This document shows positions 51,124 through 60,132 of a stretch of 64,000 nt of DNA, in pieces (the stretch's first letter is position 1; every line of letters begins with the position of its first letter). Made by a program: the position numbers and the translations under genes. Below the pieces are notes generated by a model, which was not told the DNA's origin, did no database searches, and saw only the letters and a list, made by a program, of their open reading frames with translations. Where the stretch lies: contig CALATA010000014.1 in NCBI GenBank assembly GCA_937888905.1, forward strand, positions 1 through 64,000, given 5' to 3'. This stretch comes from Terrimonas sp937888905. Its GTDB lineage: Bacteria; Bacteroidota; Bacteroidia; Chitinophagales; Chitinophagaceae.

Positions 51124-51627
51124 TGATTCAATGAGTGCCTCGTGTTGCGGATACTGTGCGATGAGTGTGGTGCGATCGGCCAATTCCAGGTCAGTAAATA
51201 AAAATCCCGGTGCAACGGTACAACCGACCAATCCGTAGGAACCTTCGCCGGTAAGTTTAGATCCAAACCAGCTTCCTTCGCGGATCACGCAGAAAGGCAT
51301 TTGTCCTTTCGCCGCATCGGTGCCCAGCAAATGAGTAAGCAGTGTACCGTCTGCCAGTATCTCATAAACAGCTACTGCGTCTCCTTCATAAAAATGCCAG
51401 AGCTCATCTGCGGTAATGCGATGAAAAGCGGAGAAGGCATCGCCGGTTAATAAGAAATAGATATGGGTAGCCGCAGAGCGGGGTGTAGAGGAGAAGCCGG
51501 GTTTTACTTCGGTAGTTGAGCGGTATACTTCACGATAATAGCCGCCTTCGACATGCGGCTCGAGCGCAAGCCGGTCGATCCAGTACTCCGCAGAATACCG
51601 TTGGAAAGGTTCAAGATCAAGGTTCAA
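51112..51627 (-). CDS. Cupin_5 (DUF985) family protein
   Basis: 171 residues. Family pattern: RLALEPHVEGGYYREVYRS, SAATHIYFLLTGDAFSAFHR, DELWHFYEGDAVAVYEI, WFGSKLTGEGSYGLVGCTVA, and PGFLFTDLELA. These cupins have been linked to sugar epimerase-like folds, but the function is not settled. It overlaps the HU/SPOR gene by 11 nt at its start. Confidence 0.9.
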   Translation of the reverse strand: MNLDLEPFQRYSAEYWIDRLALEPHVEGGYYREVYRSTTEVKPGFSSTPRSAATHIYFLLTGDAFSAFHRITADELWHFYEGDAVAVYEILADGTLLTHLLGTDAAKGQMPFCVIREGSWFGSKLTGEGSYGLVGCTVAPGFLFTDLELADRTTLIAQYPQHEALIESLTR

Positions 51628-52531
51628 TATAAACGCGTTTACCGTTGAGTGCTGTCAGTGAATCCAGGATACGGGTGGTGTCGGCGCCTGCTGTCGGTAT
51701 ACGTAAGAACAAGGTATAGACAACAGAGTCACGTGTTTCCATTTGTATCGGCCACTGATAACTTTTCAGTTTGTTGTACCGGTCGAATGCACGTTTTCCG
51801 GCGGCTTTTTCCACCACATATTTATACGTACCGCCTGCATCGATTTGTGCCGCAGGTGTTGCAGTTCCTGGCGGAATGATAGCAGCGGTGTCAGGTGAAG
51901 GCTGTTGTTGTGTGGTGGTATCCTTAGAAACGACGCTGTCGGTATGCATTTCCATTACGGAAATGTTGCGTTTGTTTTTCGACAGGCGGTATCCTCCGTA
52001 GATGGCTATACCCAGTCCGCTCAGCAACAGGACGCCGATTAACGGACGCAGGTAAGCGGGCTTACGCTTTTTCTCCGTGAAAAAGGATCCGCTGTATGTT
52101 TCCGTTTTTTCTGATTCCGGTTTGGTGTTTTCTTCCCGTTGTGTGCGCTCAGGTATGCGTTCACTGATGGCGATACCGGGTGTAAAGGAGTATTCGCCCG
52201 GACGAAGGCGCAGGAGCGTGCCGATGCCTTCGAACAGGAAAGGCTTGCCCATGTTCAGGAACTGCAAGGCCAGTTCAATATGTGATTCAAGATCCGATTG
52301 CGCAAGCGATTTCATTTTTCCCGTATTGAGCGACACATAACTGATCAGTTCAGGATCGAGATCGCGCAGGGAAGGGTTGTTCTCAAAATGAATATGCGTG
52401 AGTGGCTGTGGACGTTTGCTGTTTTCGGGCTCAGTCACTGCCTGGGGATCGAGGATAAAAGTGCCGATGCCAGGTAAGTTCAATTGCTTGTGGGCATAAA
52501 GGTATTGAGCCAGTAGAGGGGTAATCTTCAC
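51617..52531 (-). CDS. HU-CCDC81 / SPOR-type cell-envelope protein
   Basis: 304 residues. N-terminal ~125 residues match the two bacterial CCDC81-HU-like modules (LAQYLYAHKQLNLPGIGTFI; LALQFLNMGKPFLFEGIGTL and LRLRPGEYSFTPG). A membrane helix follows (about 165-183, LIGVLLLSGLGIAIYGGY), then a Thr/Pro-rich linker and a C-terminal SPOR-like ~75 residues (YKYVVEKAAGKRAFDRYNKL; VYTLFLRIPTAGAD). SPOR domains bind denuded peptidoglycan at division sites, so the protein may link cytoplasmic HU-like modules to the wall. Confidence 0.85.
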   Translation of the reverse strand: MKITPLLAQYLYAHKQLNLPGIGTFILDPQAVTEPENSKRPQPLTHIHFENNPSLRDLDPELISYVSLNTGKMKSLAQSDLESHIELALQFLNMGKPFLFEGIGTLLRLRPGEYSFTPGIAISERIPERTQREENTKPESEKTETYSGSFFTEKKRKPAYLRPLIGVLLLSGLGIAIYGGYRLSKNKRNISVMEMHTDSVVSKDTTTQQQPSPDTAAIIPPGTATPAAQIDAGGTYKYVVEKAAGKRAFDRYNKLKSYQWPIQMETRDSVVYTLFLRIPTAGADTTRILDSLTALNGKRVYIEP

Positions 52532-52612
52532 AGTTTTTCAGATTGGTGCCACAATATAGAGAATTTGTGCGGGTAACGCAAGCCCAAAGAGGTATTGTGC
52601 TACTTTTGCGGC

Positions 52613-52921
52613 ATGCTTACGGACGAGGAAAAGAAATTTATCCGCTACTGGGAAGAAAACCGCCTGCGAAAAAAGAAAGTGGTGCGAAACATGGCCGTCG
52701 GATTGCCGCTTGGGCTGCTGTTGGTGATCGCCATTTTTGCCAATTTCTTTTCGGGTTGGTACAAACGGGCCGACATGGTGCTCAATACCGATTCTTCCCT
52801 GATCATGGTATTGCTGGTGGCCTCTGTGCTGATCGTCGTGTTTTTCTCCGTTTTTTCCGCCAGGCACCGTTGGGATATCAATGAACAACGCTACCTGGAG
52901 CTGAAGCAGCGGGAGAATTGA
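52613..52921 (+). CDS. Small two-TM membrane protein
   Basis: 102 residues from ATG 52613 (MLTDEEKKFIRYWEENRLRK). Two membrane helices (about 33-49 VGLPLGLLLVIAIFANFF and 68-88 SLIMVLLVASVLIVVFFSVF) with a short loop. The N-terminus is charged and helical, the C-terminus ends RYLELKQREN. TACTTTTG (52600-52607) is a -7-like box only a few bases before the ATG, so a very short leader is expected. No function is known. Confidence 0.75.
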   Translation: MLTDEEKKFIRYWEENRLRKKKVVRNMAVGLPLGLLLVIAIFANFFSGWYKRADMVLNTDSSLIMVLLVASVLIVVFFSVFSARHRWDINEQRYLELKQREN

Positions 52922-52995
52922 TTTTTTTGTATTCTTGCAGCGCATTTGGACAAGCAGTTGTCTTTATCCCTGTTACACCCTTAAAAAAAATTGCT

Positions 52996-53466
52996 TTGAG
53001 AAAAGTATATGTATTCCTTGCCGTTGTGCTGATCGCTGTTTCTTTTTCAGGTTGCCTGAAAGACAAATCGTGCAGACCCCGCTCTGTTCAAAGCGAAGCC
53101 CCTCAGATTGAAGCTTATGCAACATTGAAAGGTTTCAATGTTATCAAGCATTCTTCCGGTCTTTACTACGAAATCCTCGATCCGGGTACCGGTGCAATCC
53201 CCACTGATAATTCACGCATCACCATCACTTACCGCGGCGAACTGCTCGACGGGTATGTATTTGATCAGATGACATCTCCCAATACTGAACCCTGGTACCT
53301 GGCCAACCTGATCGAAGGATGGCGCATTGGCGTGCCGCTGATCAAAGCCGGTGGCCGCATCCGTCTGATCATCCCTTCAGCACAGGCATACGGTTGCTCA
53401 CAGGTAGGTGTTATACCTCCCGATGCTCCGCTGTTCTTCGATATCAGCCTGATCAACGTTCAATAA
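52996..53466 (+). CDS. FKBP-type peptidyl-prolyl isomerase lipoprotein
   Basis: 156 residues from TTG 52996 (LRKVYVFLAVVLIAVSFSGC); no ATG is suitable. Lipobox FSGC with Cys20. The mature domain is FKBP: GLYYEILDPGTGAIPTDNS, ITITYRGELLDGYVFDQ, GWRIGVPLIKAGGRIRLIIP, YGCSQVGVIPPDAPLFFDIS. This places a proline isomerase on the periplasmic or outer-membrane face. The key aromatic pocket is only partly kept, as in many such lipoproteins. Confidence 0.88.
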   Translation: MRKVYVFLAVVLIAVSFSGCLKDKSCRPRSVQSEAPQIEAYATLKGFNVIKHSSGLYYEILDPGTGAIPTDNSRITITYRGELLDGYVFDQMTSPNTEPWYLANLIEGWRIGVPLIKAGGRIRLIIPSAQAYGCSQVGVIPPDAPLFFDISLINVQ

Positions 53467-53529
53467 TCTCCGGAAAGCTTTCGCCGGCGGCGACAGGTTT
53501 GTTGTAACTTCGTTCTTTAAATCAACAAC

Positions 53530-54969
53530 TTGTCATACGAGCCTATCTCCGTATTTGATATGTTCAAGATAGGTGTGGGGCCTTCAAGTTCCCATACCCT
53601 TGGACCCTGGCGCGCTGCCCAGCAATTTGTAGAAGAATTGCGGTCGGACGACGTTCTCCGGCAGGTAACCGATCTCCGCGTTTTATTGTATGGTTCCCTG
53701 GCAAAAACCGGGGTCGGACACGGTACCGACATTGCCGTGCAACTCGGCCTGATGGATGAAGATCCCGTTACCATCGACGTGGAGCAGATACAGCCAAAGA
53801 TCAATGACATTGCCGTCAGCAGGCGATTGCTGCTGGGAGGTGTGCAGGAAATTGGTTTTAATCCTCCCATTGCCATAGAATTCCTCTATACGGAAATCCT
53901 TCCGTTTCATTCCAATGCGCTTAGTTTCCTCGTTACGCTGGAAAACGGCGAACAACGTTCCTCCACTTTCTACTCTATCGGTGGCGGGTTTGTGGTAAAA
54001 GAAAATGAAACTGCTTCCGCACAACGCCGTTCGCAACCACCGTTTCCCATCAACAATGGCAAAGACCTGTTGCACTGGTGCATCAAAACCGGCATGACCA
54101 TTCACGAAGTGGTAGCTGAAAATGAGAATAGCTGGCGTAAGGAAGAAGAAACCCGCGCGGGATTGATACAGATATGGGACGTGATGCGGTCATGCATGTA
54201 TCGCGGCTGCCATACCGAAGGTGTGTTGCCGGGCGGACTACAGGTAAAACGCAGAGCCGCGGGCTTAAACAAAAGATTATTGAAAGGGAAAAGTTATGCA
54301 GACTATGAAAGCTGGACAGATGCCATTCGCGAAGGCGGCAACAACTTTGGTTATATCCTGGATTGGGTGAGTTGTTTTGCCCTGGCGGTGAATGAAGAAA
54401 ATGCGTCTTTCGGCCGCGTGGTCACCGCGCCCACCAATGGTGCGGCCGGCGTGATCCCCGCAGTGTTGCAATACTACCTTATCTTCTGCGAAGGAAAGGA
54501 TGATGCCGATATCAATGGTAAAATTCTTCGCTTTCTCCTTACGGCCTCTGAGATCGGAAGCATTTTCAAAAAAGAAGCAACCATTTCTGCCGCCATGGGC
54601 GGATGCCAGGCAGAGATCGGCGTATCGTCGTCGATGGCGGCGGCGGCGCTCACGGAAGCAATGGGCGGTACGCAGCGTCAGGCGATGATGGCGGCCGAAA
54701 TTGCCATGGAGCATCACCTGGGTATGACTTGTGATCCCATTGGCGGACTGGTGCAGGTGCCGTGCATCGAGCGCAACACCATGGGAGCCATCAAAGCCAT
54801 TACGGCTTCACAACTGGCTTTGCAAAGCACGCCTGATTTTGCCAAAGTGTCGCTGGATGCCGTGATCAAGACCATGTGGGATACCGCACGTGATATGAAT
54901 TACAAATACAAGGAAACGGCCGACGGTGGACTGGCAATAAACGTTCCGTTGAGTTTGCCAGAATGTTGA
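53530..54969 (+). CDS. sdaA: L-serine ammonia-lyase (single-chain, iron-sulfur)
   Basis: 479 residues from TTG 53530 (MSYEPISVFDMFKIGVGPSS). It deaminates L-serine to pyruvate and ammonia. The N-terminal beta domain has GVGPSSSHTLGPWRA and GHGTDIAVQLGL; the alpha domain has GRVVTAPTNGAAGVIPAVL, GGCQAEIGVSSSMAAAALTEA and EHHLGMTCDPIGGLVQVPCIERN. Cysteines for the [4Fe-4S] cluster are in GGCQAE, MTCDP and VPCIE. It is a stand-alone gene. TAACTTCG about 18 bp before the start may be its -7 element. Confidence 0.95.
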   Translation: MSYEPISVFDMFKIGVGPSSSHTLGPWRAAQQFVEELRSDDVLRQVTDLRVLLYGSLAKTGVGHGTDIAVQLGLMDEDPVTIDVEQIQPKINDIAVSRRLLLGGVQEIGFNPPIAIEFLYTEILPFHSNALSFLVTLENGEQRSSTFYSIGGGFVVKENETASAQRRSQPPFPINNGKDLLHWCIKTGMTIHEVVAENENSWRKEEETRAGLIQIWDVMRSCMYRGCHTEGVLPGGLQVKRRAAGLNKRLLKGKSYADYESWTDAIREGGNNFGYILDWVSCFALAVNEENASFGRVVTAPTNGAAGVIPAVLQYYLIFCEGKDDADINGKILRFLLTASEIGSIFKKEATISAAMGGCQAEIGVSSSMAAAALTEAMGGTQRQAMMAAEIAMEHHLGMTCDPIGGLVQVPCIERNTMGAIKAITASQLALQSTPDFAKVSLDAVIKTMWDTARDMNYKYKETADGGLAINVPLSLPEC

Positions 54970-55108
54970 TGTTGGTTACCCGGGAATAAGTCCCGCCGGC
55001 CGGATAAGAATGGTTAAGGGTTGCCGAAGTAAGGTGTAAGGTAACAATTGCCGTTGCTGCAGACAATCGCGTGAACAGGGGATATTGGGGAAGTTAAACA
55101 GCCGTTGT

Positions 55109-55177
55109 AAGTATTAAGTAATAAGTATTAAGTTAACAGCCGGGCTGTATATTCACGATTCACCATTCACGATTCAC
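55109..55177 (+). repeat. Two heptamer arrays between sdaA and a response regulator
   Basis: 55109-55136: AAGTATT, AAGTAAT, AAGTATT, AAGTTAA. 55150-55177: TATTCAC, GATTCAC, CATTCAC, GATTCAC, ending one base before the stop codon of the regulator gene. GTAAGGT GTAAGGT (55029-55042) may be a two-unit relative. The rest of 54970-55108 shows no gene. Confidence 0.85.
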
Positions 55178-55178
55178 C

Positions 55179-55835
55179 TCACACCAGCCGCTGTCTCAAC
55201 GCCTTGGCCACCGCTTCCGCCACCGAATTAACATGTAATTTTTCGTAGATCTTTTTGATATGGCTGTTAACCGTATGAATGCTGATAAAACATTGCGCAG
55301 CAATCATTTTATGGCTTAGGCCTTTCACCAGGCAGCCGAGTATTTCGCGCTCGCGGGGAGAGAGGTCGATGCGCTCGTTGTTTTCAATAAAGGTGTTTTC
55401 CCGGAATGCCCGGATCACCTGCCGCGCCACGGAGGCCGTCATGGCCGCACCACCGTTGTGTACGTCTTCAATCGCCTGCAGTATCTGCTGCGGGGTGGAT
55501 TTCTTTAAAATATAACCCGACGCGCCTGCACAGATCGACGCGAATATCTTTTCATCATCATCAAATACCGTTTGCATCAGTATCTGGATATGCGGGAAAT
55601 GCAACCGGATCAACCGCACACCTTCGATACCATCCACACCCGGCATATCGATATCCATCAACACTATATGCGGCTGAAGATGTTCAATGTCACGAACCAC
55701 ATTGCTGCAATCCGGGAACGTACCCGTACAACGGATATGCTCTGTTCCGTTGATGAGCAGTGCTAGACTCTCTCTCCGGAATTCATTGTCGTCATACACG
55801 ACAACCTGGATGATTTGCTGGTTCATGTGTTTCAA
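55179..55835 (-). CDS. NarL/LuxR-type response regulator
   Basis: 218 residues. Receiver: VVVYDDNEFRRESLALLI, phospho-Asp in IVLMDIDMPGVDGIEGV (about 62), Lys in GYILKKSTPQ. LuxR HTH: LSPREREILGCLVKGL, SHKMIAAQCFISIHTVNSHI. It is the partner of the propeller kinase encoded 36 nt upstream. Confidence 0.94.
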   Translation of the reverse strand: MKHMNQQIIQVVVYDDNEFRRESLALLINGTEHIRCTGTFPDCSNVVRDIEHLQPHIVLMDIDMPGVDGIEGVRLIRLHFPHIQILMQTVFDDDEKIFASICAGASGYILKKSTPQQILQAIEDVHNGGAAMTASVARQVIRAFRENTFIENNERIDLSPREREILGCLVKGLSHKMIAAQCFISIHTVNSHIKKIYEKLHVNSVAEAVAKALRQRLV

Positions 55836-55871
55836 AAATAGATGATTGACCAGTCACATACTATCCCTAAT

Positions 55872-58772
55872 TCAAGCGATTGGCACAACCAGGTCAATAG
55901 TAGTGCCTTCGCCGGGTTTGCTTTCAATATTGATCTCACCTTTCATGTCGGCCGCACGTTGCCGCATGTTTCTGAGACCATTGCCCGACGAACGCGTTTG
56001 CATGTCGAAGCCTTTGCCATAGTCGCGGATCGCCAGATGAATGGCCTGTGCCTGGCGGAACAAACGGATATCCACTTCGGCAGTGCCGGAATATTTTACG
56101 ATGTTGTTGACAGCTTCTTTGAAAATGAAGTAGACATTTTTCCGTTGCTCCATCGATAATTTTTGCGTCAGCAATTTTTCATCGGCTTCAAATCTTACAT
56201 CTATTTCACGCGCTTCCAGCACCGGTATGGCAAACTCACGCATGCGCACGATGATGTCATCCCATGAGTCGTGTTGCGGGTTTACATACCACACAATATC
56301 GTTCATGCTTTCCATCACCTGCGACGATCCTTTGTAAATCCGGTCGAGCAACGAACGTGCTTCACTTTCCGCTGCTACTTTTTTCCGCGCCACATCGCTG
56401 TAAATATTGATGCTGCTGAGCGTGGCGCCGATCTCGTCGTGCAGGTTGCGGGAAATATGATCCCGCACTTCATATAGTTTTTTCAATCCGCGAATACGAT
56501 AACGGTAGAAGGCGTATGCCAGCAATAAGATCACCAGCGCTACCATGCCGATAAACCAACCCGTACGGTGAAAAGGCGTTTGTATCCTGAACGCGAGACG
56601 CGCCGTATGTCTCGACGGCTGATCGGCAAAAGAAACCGGCCGTAATTCCAGCACATAGTCACCGGATTCCAGTGAGGTGAAGTTAATACTGTGATTGCCA
56701 TGCAGCCGCATCCAGTCGCCTTTGCCATTGCGCAGCAAACGGTACAGGTAGCCGGTCTGTTGCTCGTTGATATAAAATGGAGCCGTAAAGGATACGCTGA
56801 ATGAATTGCGTTGCGGACTAAACGTTAAGCTGGTGTCCCTGGCATAAATACTAATGATGCTGTCGGGAAAAGTGATCTCCTTGATATAGATATCCAGATC
56901 GTATCTCTTTTCTTCATGCATTTTCATTTTCACTCCGCCAACATCGGTTGCAGCCCATAAAAAACCGTCCTGGGTAAACATGCTGCTGATGTGATTATTG
57001 AAGCTGTAATGTTTGCTCACATTACTCACCCTGTAGGTTTTTGCCAATGGTCTGATGCGGTTGAATCCCGTATTGGTTCCTACCCATACGCTGCCGTCGG
57101 CAGATTGGGCGATGCACGTGATGAAATTATTGCTCAATCCTTCGCGCGTGGTCAACACGGCTTTGCGCGTGACGCTGTCCGGTGTGACGCCGAAAATATA
57201 CAATCCTTCGAAGCGTGTTCCTGCATACACATCGCCTTCGCGGCTCTGCATAATGGTGAGGAAACGGTTGTAAGAGCTCGTAGAATCGAGAATGCGTTTT
57301 AATAAACGGGCTTCGTATTTATTGTTCTTTTTCTCCAGCGCAATACGGTAAATGCCATCGGAGAAAGTACCGACCCACAATCGGTCGAAGCGGTCTTTCA
57401 TCAGCGAGCGTACGTCTTCAATGGTGTCGCTCAATGGCATTATTTGTTCATCATGCATCAGGGCAAGTGAATGGCGGCCGCCCAGAATAACGGTGCGGTC
57501 GTCCCAGGTGATCATGCGGTGATAGGTTTCGGGAACTTTCCGGGCAGATGTAACAGAAGGTTTGGCGCCGTTGGTACGTATCGTAAAAATATGCTCCGGT
57601 GTGCTGACCCAGATTTGTTGCGGCATCACGGCAACGCCGAGCGGAATAGTTTCAACCCCCGCAGGATAGTTGACCACGCGCGCGGTGTCGCCATCCATGT
57701 AATACAATTTTTCCCGGCCAAAAAACCAGATCCGTCCAGTGGCATCAGGACAAGTATAGTGAATGTTACCGGCTTCGATACCGTTGTTGCGGCCATAAAC
57801 GACCAGGTCGGTATTGTTGAGTTTGTCTACCCCGAAATTGGTACCCACCCACCAGTTCTGATCGCGGTCGATGAACACGCAACGGACGGCATTGGCCGAC
57901 AGGCCATTCTGCCGGTTGATCATGGAAGAGCTGCCATCGCGGTGATAAATGACGATGCCATAGTGTGTAGTGCCGATCAACAGGCTGCCGTCGGCGGGAT
58001 TGGTGGTGAGACAAAAAATATCTTCGTTCGCCAGGAATGCGATGGAAGGAGGAAGCGCTTTGAAAACGATTTTACCGGCAGCCAGTGCCTTGCCGTCGAG
58101 GCGGCAGAAACCCCTGGAGTCGGTGCCCAGCCATACATCGCCGTCGGCAGCAGGAGCCATATCGGTAACGGAAATGGACTCGGCGGTTTCGTCGAGTTTG
58201 TTGAAATGCTGGCGATCGATGAGCCCTACAGGAAAACCTTTGCGGCCAACGAGCAGGTTATTGCCAACCGGCAGCAGGAAATGCACGATGCGTGCCTTGT
58301 CGGCGAGGCCGGTAACAATGGCTTCGGTTTGTGTGCCCCGCAGTTTGTACAGACCTGCATCGGTGCAGAGAATCGTATCACGGCCCAGGTCGGTGTAGAT
58401 GTTGTTGACGTCCACTCTGTTTTTCAGGATGGTCTGATGAAGGTTGCCCTTTTCAGCCATCAGCAGGTGTTTGTTGCCGGTGTGATTGATCCACAACTGG
58501 GCAGGTCCCAGCGGTTTGATGCGGAACACGGGTTGCAGGTCGCCGGAGCCGGGGAGATTGACGGGCAGGAGCGTACTGCCATCGTATACGCAAAGACCGC
58601 TGTTGGTGCCGAAGTAAAGAAAACCGAGATTATCCTGGCCGATAGACTTGACCACGTTGTTGGGCAGGCCGTTTCTGAAAGCGTAATTCTGGAACCCGTA
58701 CTGCTGGCCATGCAAACCGCCTGCAAAAAGCAGGGAAATGAACAACAAGAGCAGGATAGGTGTTTTGGTCAT
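55872..58772 (-). CDS. Two-component regulator-propeller sensor kinase
   Basis: 966 residues. Signal peptide 1-22; a periplasmic double seven-bladed propeller (about 25-640) with repeats such as NVVKSIGQDNLGFLYFGTNS and SADGSVWVGTNTGFNRI; a Y_Y_Y domain (about 655-725); a membrane helix (about 741-760, FIGMVALVILLLAYAFYRY); HisKA_3 with His778 in RNLHDEIGATLSSI; and an ATPase domain with N box EAVNNIVKYS and GNGLRNMRQRAADM. It senses an external ligand and phosphorylates the adjacent regulator. No polysaccharide locus is next to it, unlike many hybrid systems of this type. Confidence 0.94.
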   Translation of the reverse strand: MTKTPILLLLFISLLFAGGLHGQQYGFQNYAFRNGLPNNVVKSIGQDNLGFLYFGTNSGLCVYDGSTLLPVNLPGSGDLQPVFRIKPLGPAQLWINHTGNKHLLMAEKGNLHQTILKNRVDVNNIYTDLGRDTILCTDAGLYKLRGTQTEAIVTGLADKARIVHFLLPVGNNLLVGRKGFPVGLIDRQHFNKLDETAESISVTDMAPAADGDVWLGTDSRGFCRLDGKALAAGKIVFKALPPSIAFLANEDIFCLTTNPADGSLLIGTTHYGIVIYHRDGSSSMINRQNGLSANAVRCVFIDRDQNWWVGTNFGVDKLNNTDLVVYGRNNGIEAGNIHYTCPDATGRIWFFGREKLYYMDGDTARVVNYPAGVETIPLGVAVMPQQIWVSTPEHIFTIRTNGAKPSVTSARKVPETYHRMITWDDRTVILGGRHSLALMHDEQIMPLSDTIEDVRSLMKDRFDRLWVGTFSDGIYRIALEKKNNKYEARLLKRILDSTSSYNRFLTIMQSREGDVYAGTRFEGLYIFGVTPDSVTRKAVLTTREGLSNNFITCIAQSADGSVWVGTNTGFNRIRPLAKTYRVSNVSKHYSFNNHISSMFTQDGFLWAATDVGGVKMKMHEEKRYDLDIYIKEITFPDSIISIYARDTSLTFSPQRNSFSVSFTAPFYINEQQTGYLYRLLRNGKGDWMRLHGNHSINFTSLESGDYVLELRPVSFADQPSRHTARLAFRIQTPFHRTGWFIGMVALVILLLAYAFYRYRIRGLKKLYEVRDHISRNLHDEIGATLSSINIYSDVARKKVAAESEARSLLDRIYKGSSQVMESMNDIVWYVNPQHDSWDDIIVRMREFAIPVLEAREIDVRFEADEKLLTQKLSMEQRKNVYFIFKEAVNNIVKYSGTAEVDIRLFRQAQAIHLAIRDYGKGFDMQTRSSGNGLRNMRQRAADMKGEINIESKPGEGTTIDLVVPIA

Positions 58773-58876
58773 ATACAGAGCTGAATCTGAACGCTGAACT
58801 TAAAAATAAGGATTTCATAAGAAAGTGCGTTCGTTCACTTTTTTTAACGAAATTTGCCGCATTCAAAACAGTAAGT

Positions 58877-60115
58877 ATGGCGATAGAAATAAAAGTTCCT
58901 ACGGTTGGCGAATCGATCAGCGAAGTAACCCTGCTCAAATGGACCAAAAAAGACGGCGATTATGTGGAGCGCGATGAAGTGATTGCGGAGCTGGAAAGTG
59001 AAAAAGCCACTTTTGAGGTAAATGCGGAACAGGCTGGTGTATTGAAAACCGGCGCCCAGGAAGGTGATACCCTCAAAATCGGGGATCTGCTGGCGACTAT
59101 CGACGAAACTGCTGCCAAACCGGAAAAAAAGGAAGAAGCACCCGCTGCAAAACCTGCTGAAGCACCCAAAGCAACTGAAGCGCCCAAGCCGCAACAGGCT
59201 GAACAGCCTGCTGCCAAGCCCGCCGATGTAAAAGCTACCCCGGTAGCTTCTGCCATCATTGCCGACAAAAAAGTAAATCCTTCTACCATATCTGCCTCCG
59301 GAGCCGGAGGAAAAATCCTGAAAGACGACGTACTGGCCGCGCTGTCCAATCCCGGACGCAAATCATTTGACGGAGGCGAACTTTTCACGCGCAACACCCG
59401 CACGGAAAAGATGAGTAACCTGCGCAAAACCATCAGCCGTCGCCTGGTAGATGCGAAAAATACCACTGCGATGCTCACCACTTTCAACGAAGTGGACATG
59501 GGCCGCATCATGGAAATCCGCACCAAATACAAAGACAAATTCAAAGAATCACACGGCGTAGGCCTGGGCTTCATGAGCTTCTTCGCCAAAGCCTGTGCCG
59601 TAGCGCTTTCCGAATGGCCCGCTGTGAATGCTTATATCGACGGCGATCAACTGATCTATCACGACTATGCCGACATCAGCATTGCGGTGAGCACACCCCG
59701 CGGTTTGACCGTACCGGTGATCCGCAACGTGGAAAGCCTGAGCATGGCCGACATCGAGAAGAAAGTGATCGAGATGGCCAATAAAGCCCGCGACAGTAAA
59801 CTCACTGCGGAAGAACTTACCGGCGGCACTTTCACCATCACCAACGGTGGTGTATTCGGTTCGCTGATGAGTACGCCGATCATCAACATTCCTCAATCTG
59901 CGATCCTTGGTATGCACAAGATCCAGGAGCGTCCGATGGCGATCAATGGCCAGGTGGTGGTACGTCCGATGATGTATATCGCACTGAGTTACGATCACCG
60001 TATTATCGACGGCCGCGAATCTGTGAGCTTCCTGGTACGCGTGAAGGAATTGCTGGAAAATCCCGAACTGTTGTTGTTCGGCAAAGATCCGGTACGCACG
60101 CTGCTCGAGCTCTGA
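58877..60115 (+). CDS. odhB: Dihydrolipoyl succinyltransferase (2-oxoglutarate dehydrogenase E2)
   Basis: 412 residues from ATG 58877 (MAIEIKVPTVGESISEVTLL); the longer frame upstream runs into the divergent promoter region. Lipoyl domain 1-77 with Lys43 in ESEKATF, an Ala/Pro/Lys linker (KPEKKEEAPAAKPAEAPK), a peripheral-subunit-binding domain (about 128-165, VNPSTISASGAGGKILKDDV) and the catalytic domain with DHRIIDGRE (His and Asp of the acyltransferase). TVGES at the start supports the succinyl type. The E1 gene (odhA) is not adjacent; upstream lies the sensor kinase. Confidence 0.94.
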   Translation: MAIEIKVPTVGESISEVTLLKWTKKDGDYVERDEVIAELESEKATFEVNAEQAGVLKTGAQEGDTLKIGDLLATIDETAAKPEKKEEAPAAKPAEAPKATEAPKPQQAEQPAAKPADVKATPVASAIIADKKVNPSTISASGAGGKILKDDVLAALSNPGRKSFDGGELFTRNTRTEKMSNLRKTISRRLVDAKNTTAMLTTFNEVDMGRIMEIRTKYKDKFKESHGVGLGFMSFFAKACAVALSEWPAVNAYIDGDQLIYHDYADISIAVSTPRGLTVPVIRNVESLSMADIEKKVIEMANKARDSKLTAEELTGGTFTITNGGVFGSLMSTPIINIPQSAILGMHKIQERPMAINGQVVVRPMMYIALSYDHRIIDGRESVSFLVRVKELLENPELLLFGKDPVRTLLEL

Positions 60116-60132
60116 GACGGTCATAGCCCGCG

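Noticed and set aside
52882..52995. Using the ATG at 52918 as the FKBP start.
   Set aside because: It puts 26 residues before the lipoprotein signal; the TTG at 52996 gives a normal signal peptide and lipobox.
57471..58784. A 437-codon open frame on the plus strand.
   Set aside because: It is antisense to the propeller kinase, whose domains are clear. The translation has no domain, and GC-biased third positions of the true gene create the long frame.
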